Positions 59,125-64,000 of a DNA stretch of 64,000 nt are shown here, one piece after another (the stretch's first letter is position 1; every line of letters begins with the position of its first letter). This stretch comes from Lachnospiraceae bacterium (GTDB lineage: Bacteria; Bacillota; Clostridia; Lachnospirales; Lachnospiraceae): the NCBI GenBank assembly GCA_014804425.1, contig JAAUZV010000001.1, positions 1-64,000 on the forward strand, given 5' to 3'. The notes below the pieces were generated by a model that ran no database searches, was not told the origin of the DNA, and saw only the letters and a program-made list of their open reading frames with translations. Made by a program: the position numbers and the translations under genes.

Positions 59125-60612
59125 CTAAGCTAAGTAGTCAAGTCGATTGCCGTGTATTCTCATCATATCACGTGCAATCTGTTCCGCATCGTCAAGTTCT
59201 TCCGCATCCTCTTCACCGAGCTCATCGAGATTCAACCTTCTCGTTGTCCGTCTCTTTGCTCCCGCCTCACCTCGCTCATCTGCGTCCTGATCGGCATTCT
59301 GCTCAAGGTTGCGCTCAAACTCATGACTGGAAACCGTAACTTCAATTGCTTCTACTTTTACGCCCTGTTCATCCAAACGGCTCCGAAGCTCCGCCACCTG
59401 TCCCTCCAGCATGGTCTTTACCGCCTCGTCCTGCGCCGCGAACTGCGCCGTTACGATTCCGTTCTTGGCCGTCACCGAAATATTCAGCGTGCCAAGGCTT
59501 GCAGGATGTAACTGTAATTCTACCGAAGATCCCTGCGCGTTTAAGTGATTTCTCATAAAGTCCGTGATCTGCTTCATGATCTGCTCCGCGTCCAAATAGG
59601 AATCCACGCTCCCCGTCTCCTGCGTCAGTGCTTCCACAAATTCATTCGTTCGGTTCATCAGATGCTCGGCAAAGCCCTGCCCGCCTTCCGCAAACGATTC
59701 CCCTTTCTCTCTTGTCTGTGCAGAATCTTCTTCCGCCCGATAGCCGGCCGCAATCTGCGCCCCGCCCTGCGTTTTGTCCTGCACATTGTCGGTCATGGGA
59801 CTTTGATCTGTCTGCTGCGTGCCCATCTGCTCTTTCATGTCCGCTGTCATCAAACCGGAAGTTCTCTCATCCGTGTTTCCAACCGCGGCATCATCCTGAG
59901 CGTTCTGCATGTCAGAATGCATCGTGCCCGCTCCCTGTGTGCCAAGCTGTTCCAGCATCGCTCTCAAATCCTCCGGCGTCAGGGAAAGCTCTTTCATCAG
60001 CTCCTCGCCTGCCTCCTTCGTCAGCGCTGTCAGCTCCTGCAATGTGTTGTAGAGCGTTTCGTCCGTTACAAGAGACATCTGATCTTCTCCGGTCAGCGTC
60101 ATCATCAGCTCCGTCATGCGATCCGGAACCAACAGATCCGTCAGTTCCATACCAAGCTCCTGCATCGTCTCCGTCACAGTCTCGACGGATACCGAAAGAT
60201 TCTCCGCAACCTGTGTGAGCACTTCGGACGCTTTCTCAATGAACACGGATGCCATCTCGGAAGCAGCGGCTTCTTCGCCTGCCTCGTTTGGCTGGTCGTC
60301 CGCGGCGGCAGTCTTGTCTTTCTGCTGCGTCTGTTCACTGACTGCATTCGGTTTCTCCTGACGCATACGATCCGTCCGACGGGCTTCTTCCGTCGTCGTT
60401 TGTTCTTTAGCCTCAGAATTTCCGGTGCGCCCGGAGGTTTTGGCGGTATCTTTCTTTACTGCCGCATCACTTGATGAACCTCCGCTCTTGTTAGCACTTA
60501 CAGCCTTGTCCATGACCTGCGTAAATCCCGTGTCCGATGTGCCGGATTTTGTCGGCGCCGCCTGAACCGCAAGATTCATGATCGTTCCACGTTCTGTTAC
60601 TGCACTGGTCAT
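59125..60612 (-). CDS. fliK: Hook-length control protein FliK
   Basis: A 495-residue protein with a long low-complexity, probably unfolded N-terminal and middle part rich in Thr, Gln and Glu, and the conserved C-terminal domain (about 350 to 430: VELQLHPASLGTLNISVTAKNGIVTAQF, LRSRLDEQGVKVEAIEV). It measures hook length and triggers the FlhB switch. AAAGGAGG precedes the ATG. Confidence 0.9.
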   Translation of the reverse strand: MTSAVTERGTIMNLAVQAAPTKSGTSDTGFTQVMDKAVSANKSGGSSSDAAVKKDTAKTSGRTGNSEAKEQTTTEEARRTDRMRQEKPNAVSEQTQQKDKTAAADDQPNEAGEEAAASEMASVFIEKASEVLTQVAENLSVSVETVTETMQELGMELTDLLVPDRMTELMMTLTGEDQMSLVTDETLYNTLQELTALTKEAGEELMKELSLTPEDLRAMLEQLGTQGAGTMHSDMQNAQDDAAVGNTDERTSGLMTADMKEQMGTQQTDQSPMTDNVQDKTQGGAQIAAGYRAEEDSAQTREKGESFAEGGQGFAEHLMNRTNEFVEALTQETGSVDSYLDAEQIMKQITDFMRNHLNAQGSSVELQLHPASLGTLNISVTAKNGIVTAQFAAQDEAVKTMLEGQVAELRSRLDEQGVKVEAIEVTVSSHEFERNLEQNADQDADERGEAGAKRRTTRRLNLDELGEEDAEELDDAEQIARDMMRIHGNRLDYLA

Positions 60613-60711
60613 TGTTTTTCCTCCTTTCTTTGATTATCAAGGTACATAATGATTATCGGTTTCCCGCTCATTATTGTGAAGATAGAAAACAGAAAAATCT
60701 TTTATTTTCCA

Positions 60712-61596
60712 TTATGCATCCGGATCCATGATGCGCGTCAGTCTCCCCGCAAATTCAGGCGTCATCACGCCCATGATCGCACCGCGGTCATCCGCGCCCA
60801 TCTGTCCTAATATCTTTGCGACAAGCTCCAGATCATCCATTGCCTCAAAAATCGCCGCTGCCTCTTTCGGCTTCATCGCCGAATAGGCGCTCACATAATC
60901 GGCCAACTCCAAGTTCTGCGCTTCCTCTGCGATCACGCGGGCATAGATCGCCTCCGCCGTCGTCGGATCCATGGATTCATAATATTTGATATACGCATCC
61001 ACCCCCGGTCCGTTCGCCGCATAAACGACTTCCTGATAAAATTCATTTTTGATCTTTTCAAATTCGAGGTAGCTGTCCTCAAAGCTCTGCAGACGCTCCA
61101 GCTCCGCACGCAGACGTTCAAGTTCCTCCGCATCCGCACTGTTGACCGTCTGAAGCTGCTCTACCTGCTGCTCTAACACTAAAATCTGATCGACCGCATC
61201 ACGCAGACTCGTATAGCCGCCGTACGCCTCCTCATCCGTCGTTTCCGTCTCATGATCCTCCGGTAATATCCACGAAAGCACCGGCACATCCTTTAAGATC
61301 GGACGTAAGACATTGGAGCCGAACCCACCCACGTCAAGCTTGATCAGCAGTCCTAAGATCGCGATCCATATGAGAATGATAAAAAATGTAATCAGGATCG
61401 CCGAACCGGTGCCGCTGTCCGAATCTTCGTCATCCAGCTCCGATTCCTGCTTGGCAAGCTCCTTGGCGCGCGCTTTCGCCTCTTTCTTCTGTGCGCGGCT
61501 CTCCGCCTTGAGCTTCTTGCGTTCTTCTTTTAATTTCTTTTTTTCCGCGGTAACATCCACTACCGGTATTTCTTCAGGTGCTGTTGCTCTCGCCAT
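60712..61596 (-). CDS. MotE-like protein (MgtE intracellular N domain)
   Basis: A 294-residue protein. The first 60 residues are a highly charged Lys/Glu helix, then one membrane segment (about 68 to 90), a coiled coil (about 135 to 175) and a C-terminal MgtE-N-like domain (YVSAYSAMKPKEAAAIFEAMDDLELVAKILGQMGADDRGAIM). In Bacillus the equivalent YlxF lies at the same place between fliJ and fliK, and MotE chaperones the stator in Sinorhizobium. The role here is inferred. It overlaps fliJ by 23 bases. Confidence 0.82.
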   Translation of the reverse strand: MARATAPEEIPVVDVTAEKKKLKEERKKLKAESRAQKKEAKARAKELAKQESELDDEDSDSGTGSAILITFFIILIWIAILGLLIKLDVGGFGSNVLRPILKDVPVLSWILPEDHETETTDEEAYGGYTSLRDAVDQILVLEQQVEQLQTVNSADAEELERLRAELERLQSFEDSYLEFEKIKNEFYQEVVYAANGPGVDAYIKYYESMDPTTAEAIYARVIAEEAQNLELADYVSAYSAMKPKEAAAIFEAMDDLELVAKILGQMGADDRGAIMGVMTPEFAGRLTRIMDPDA

Positions 61597-62050
61597 GTCC
61601 TGTCTCCCTTAGTCTCTGCCCATATGTATAGCTGACCAGCTCGTCGATTTCTTTGCTTTCATGCTGCTTTTCTTCCATCAGAAATTCATCAAACGCTTTC
61701 TCGCGCAGCCGCTCGTGCGTCTTCCGATCCTGCATGACCTCCGTCATCTTCTGGCGCGCTTTTTCGACGGCTCTTAACGCGATCTGCACTTCCCTTTGCT
61801 GCTGCGTGATAAAATCTTCCATGCGCAGGATCGCCTCATTGTTCTGCGTGATCTCGCGGACGTTCAAGTCATCCGCAAGAAGCTGTCTGGCCGTCTGCTC
61901 GTATTCGAATTTACGCCTGAACAGAACGTTCAGTTTTTGTTCTTCTTCCCGCAGCTTTGCATTCGCTTCGGCATATTGCTGCTTTGCCTGCCGCTCCATG
62001 CTGAGTTTGATATTCAGCACATTCTGCATCCGGTATCGAAATTTTGCCAC
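61574..62050 (-). CDS. fliJ: Flagellar export chaperone FliJ
   Basis: A 158-residue coiled-coil protein that sits in the FliI ATPase ring and hands over substrates. The start AKFRYRMQNVLNIKLSMERQAKQQYAEA is typical for FliJ. I chose the GTG at 62050, which has GAGG 9 bases upstream. Upstream ATGs run into the fliI end with no ribosome binding site. Confidence 0.88.
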   Translation of the reverse strand: MAKFRYRMQNVLNIKLSMERQAKQQYAEANAKLREEEQKLNVLFRRKFEYEQTARQLLADDLNVREITQNNEAILRMEDFITQQQREVQIALRAVEKARQKMTEVMQDRKTHERLREKAFDEFLMEEKQHESKEIDELVSYTYGQRLRETGHGESNST

Positions 62051-62078
62051 TGATCTTATCCTCATTTCCCAAATAAGA

Positions 62079-63389
62079 TTATGCAAACAGCGCTTCCAGC
62101 GCTCCAACCGTCTCCTCAAATGTCACTTTTTCGTCCGTCGCCTGCATCAGGAACTCGTTGACCGCTTTGTTCTTATCGATCGCATAATCAATCTCGGGGT
62201 TACTGCCCTTCTTATACGCGCCGATATTGATCAGATCCTCCGCGTCCTTATAGGTCGCCAACACATTTTTGAGCTTTCCTGCCGCCTGCTTATGCTCTCT
62301 CGTGTCAATTGCGCTCATGCATCGCGAGATGCTCTGCAGCACGTCGATGGCAGGGTAATGGTTTTTATGCGCTAACTTACGGTCTAAGATAATATGACCG
62401 TCCAAAATACTTCTTGCCGTGTCTGTGATCGGCTCGTTGAAATCATCGCCGTCCACAAGCACCGTATACAGTCCCGTAATGGAACCCTTATCTGAACGCC
62501 CCGCCCGCTCTAAGAGCTTCGGCATCTCAGAATACACGCTGGGCGGATATCCCCTTGTCACCGGCGGTTCGCCGCTGGCAAGCCCGATTTCCCGCTGCGC
62601 CATGGAAAAACGCGTCAGGGAATCCATCATCAGCAGGACATCCCTGCCCTGATCCCTGAAATATTCAGCAATCGACGTTGCCGCCATTGCCGCCTTTTTA
62701 CGCTCCAGCGCAGGCTTATCCGACGTCGCCACTACCACGACCGAGCGCGCCATTCCTTCCTGCCCGAGATCATGCTCAATAAATTCCCGCACTTCCCTGC
62801 CGCGCTCTCCAATCAATGCGATCACATTGATGTCCGCCTGCGTATTGCGTGCAAACATACCCATCAGCGTCGATTTCCCGACTCCGGAACCTGCAAAAAT
62901 GCCGATACGCTGTCCTTTTCCAAGCGTGATAAGTCCGTCCACCGCACGCACGCCAAGCGGCAGCACCTCGTCAATGATCTCCCTGGCCATCGGGTCAGGA
63001 GGCGCGGATTCTACGGGATATCGTTTGCTCTCTTTCGGGATTCCGGTTGGATCAATCGGTTCACCCAGTCCGTTGAGCGTCTTGCCGAGCAGATAATCTC
63101 CCACCGCAACGCTTAGCGGATAGCCCTGATTTTCCACAATACAGCCAAGCCCGACTCCCTCCGTCGCTTCATAGGGCATCAGGAGCGTCTTTTTATCCCG
63201 AAAGCCCACGACTTCCGCGCGGATCGGCTTACTTTCCCCACCCGGATAAATACAGCAGAGATCGCCGAGCTTTGCGTCCGGCCCTGCTGATTCGATTGTC
63301 AGTCCGACAATGTTGACAACCTTTCCCATTTTCTTAAAAAAGGATTGATTTTCCAATGAATTGTATTTATTAAAATTGATCGCATTCAT
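62079..63389 (-). CDS. fliI: Flagellum-specific ATPase FliI
   Basis: A 436-residue ATPase of the F1-beta type that powers flagellar export. Walker A is GIFAGSGVGKST, followed by ALIGERGREVREFIEHDLG, Walker B VLLMMDSLTRFSMAQREIGLASGEPP and TGLYTVLVDGDDFNEP. It forms a hexamer with FliJ in the centre and FliH outside. CAGGAAA lies shortly before the ATG. Confidence 0.97.
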   Translation of the reverse strand: MNAINFNKYNSLENQSFFKKMGKVVNIVGLTIESAGPDAKLGDLCCIYPGGESKPIRAEVVGFRDKKTLLMPYEATEGVGLGCIVENQGYPLSVAVGDYLLGKTLNGLGEPIDPTGIPKESKRYPVESAPPDPMAREIIDEVLPLGVRAVDGLITLGKGQRIGIFAGSGVGKSTLMGMFARNTQADINVIALIGERGREVREFIEHDLGQEGMARSVVVVATSDKPALERKKAAMAATSIAEYFRDQGRDVLLMMDSLTRFSMAQREIGLASGEPPVTRGYPPSVYSEMPKLLERAGRSDKGSITGLYTVLVDGDDFNEPITDTARSILDGHIILDRKLAHKNHYPAIDVLQSISRCMSAIDTREHKQAAGKLKNVLATYKDAEDLINIGAYKKGSNPEIDYAIDKNKAVNEFLMQATDEKVTFEETVGALEALFA

Positions 63390-63401
63390 ATGTTTCCTGT
63401 G

Positions 63402-64000
63402 CTATTCTCCCGAATATGCCAACAGTAATAACTGCTTTTTTAATTCAGCGAGCTGTGTACCCAAACCGCAGTCAAAAATGCCGCCGTCTGTCTCGATCAT
63501 GCACTCGCCCTCCGAAAGCGTGGTATCCTGCACGACCTCCACGGACGTATTTGCGCCTGCGGCCGCCGCCTCAAGCTGTTTTTTCTGCATATTCACCGCC
63601 GCGTAATCTTCCTTGGATACATGAACGAAGAACTCCCTGTTCCCCTCCACGTTACGGATGACGTTTTCCGCAAGATACAAAAGCACCTGCTTATCCGACA
63701 TCATATTGACTTTGAAGATGTGTTCGTAAATGCCCGTGAGTTTTTCGATAAAGAGCGGCTCCAGTTCGCTCAGCTTCTGCTCATAATCGGACGCCATCTG
63801 CCGCTGCGTCTCCGCCAGCTCCTCTTTGATCTGCTCCACCTGATGCATGCCCTCACGATAGCCTGCGTCATATCCCTCGCGTTTTGCCTCGGCAAGCGCC
63901 GCCTCACGCTGCTGCTCAATCTGTCTTGCCGCATCCTGCTGCATCTGGGCAATCTCCTCGCGCGCCTCGGCAAGCAGCTCCTCCGGAGACGGACCGCTGT
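63402..64000 (-). CDS. fliH: Flagellar assembly protein FliH, cut by the window edge
   Basis: The frame is open to position 64000, so the N-terminal part lies outside the window. The visible 199 residues hold a long coiled coil rich in Glu, Gln and Ala (QQREAALAEAKREGYDAGYREG) and the C-terminal FliH/V-ATPase-E-like domain (LLYLAENVIRNVEG, VHVSKEDYAAVN, ECMIETDGGIFDCGLGTQLAELKKQL). It regulates FliI. The ATG at 63944 is internal, since the frame continues beyond it. Confidence 0.9.
   Translation of the reverse strand, partial: SGPSPEELLAEAREEIAQMQQDAARQIEQQREAALAEAKREGYDAGYREGMHQVEQIKEELAETQRQMASDYEQKLSELEPLFIEKLTGIYEHIFKVNMMSDKQVLLYLAENVIRNVEGNREFFVHVSKEDYAAVNMQKKQLEAAAAGANTSVEVVQDTTLSEGECMIETDGGIFDCGLGTQLAELKKQLLLLAYSGE

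Overview
The window looks like chromosome of a flagellated Lachnospiraceae (Clostridia, Bacillota), of the Roseburia/Butyrivibrio kind. The support is a Firmicutes-type fla/che operon (FliY with a CheC-like core, CheC, CheD, FlbD, a MotE-like protein, sigma-D, motAB inside the operon), a YlmC/YmxH sporulation-type PRC-barrel protein, an ECF transporter S component, and DUF5688, DUF3737 and DUF6115 proteins. This is inferred from gene content, not from a database match. Every gene I can support lies on the minus strand, so transcription runs from high to low coordinates.

From 64000 down to about 32000 is the distal part of a motility/chemotaxis operon: fliH (cut by the window edge), fliI, fliJ, a motE-like gene, fliK, flgD, a flagellar operon protein, flgE, flbD, motA, motB, fliL, fliM, fliY/fliN, cheY, fliO, fliP, fliQ, fliR, flhB, flhA, flhF, flhG, a PilZ protein, cheB, cheA, cheW, cheC, cheD, a small membrane protein, sigD, a DUF342/FapA protein, a small unknown and a long coiled-coil DUF6115 protein. 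Together they encode export-gate parts, hook assembly, the stator, the switch complex, the chemotaxis core and the flagellar sigma factor.

From 32000 to 15400 is housekeeping: an MltG-like protein with a Pro-Thr repeat, ylmC, nrdR, a dCache-HD-GYP-receiver protein, a free-standing LarC C-terminal domain, a TrpB2-type enzyme, then a likely operon of ECF S component, coaX, coaBC, yqeG, aroE, aroK, aroQ and efp (coenzyme A and shikimate pathways, translation), followed by DUF5688, DUF3737, VanZ-like and unknown genes. Two OmpR-type regulators and two histidine kinases (16786 to 11758) form a nested two-component region.

From 10633 down to 2482 is a visibly AT-rich island and the most interesting part. 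A consensus sigma-A promoter leads into an ABC permease, an ABC ATPase, a 63-residue precursor peptide with a double-glycine leader and six cysteines in its 27-residue core, a second paralogous permease, a C39-peptidase ABC exporter and two different radical SAM/SPASM maturases. I read it as a complete RiPP (ribosomally made, radical-SAM-modified peptide) locus with maturation, leader removal, export and self-protection. The precursor does not match any RiPP family I can name with confidence. Degenerate sequence follows, then a lipoprotein gene. At the left edge a strong promoter fires out of the window into a GC-rich, foldable leader or small RNA.

A recurring regulatory theme is perfect or near-perfect hairpins that begin inside the stop codon of the preceding gene, at DUF4342, efp, fapA, sigD and flhB.
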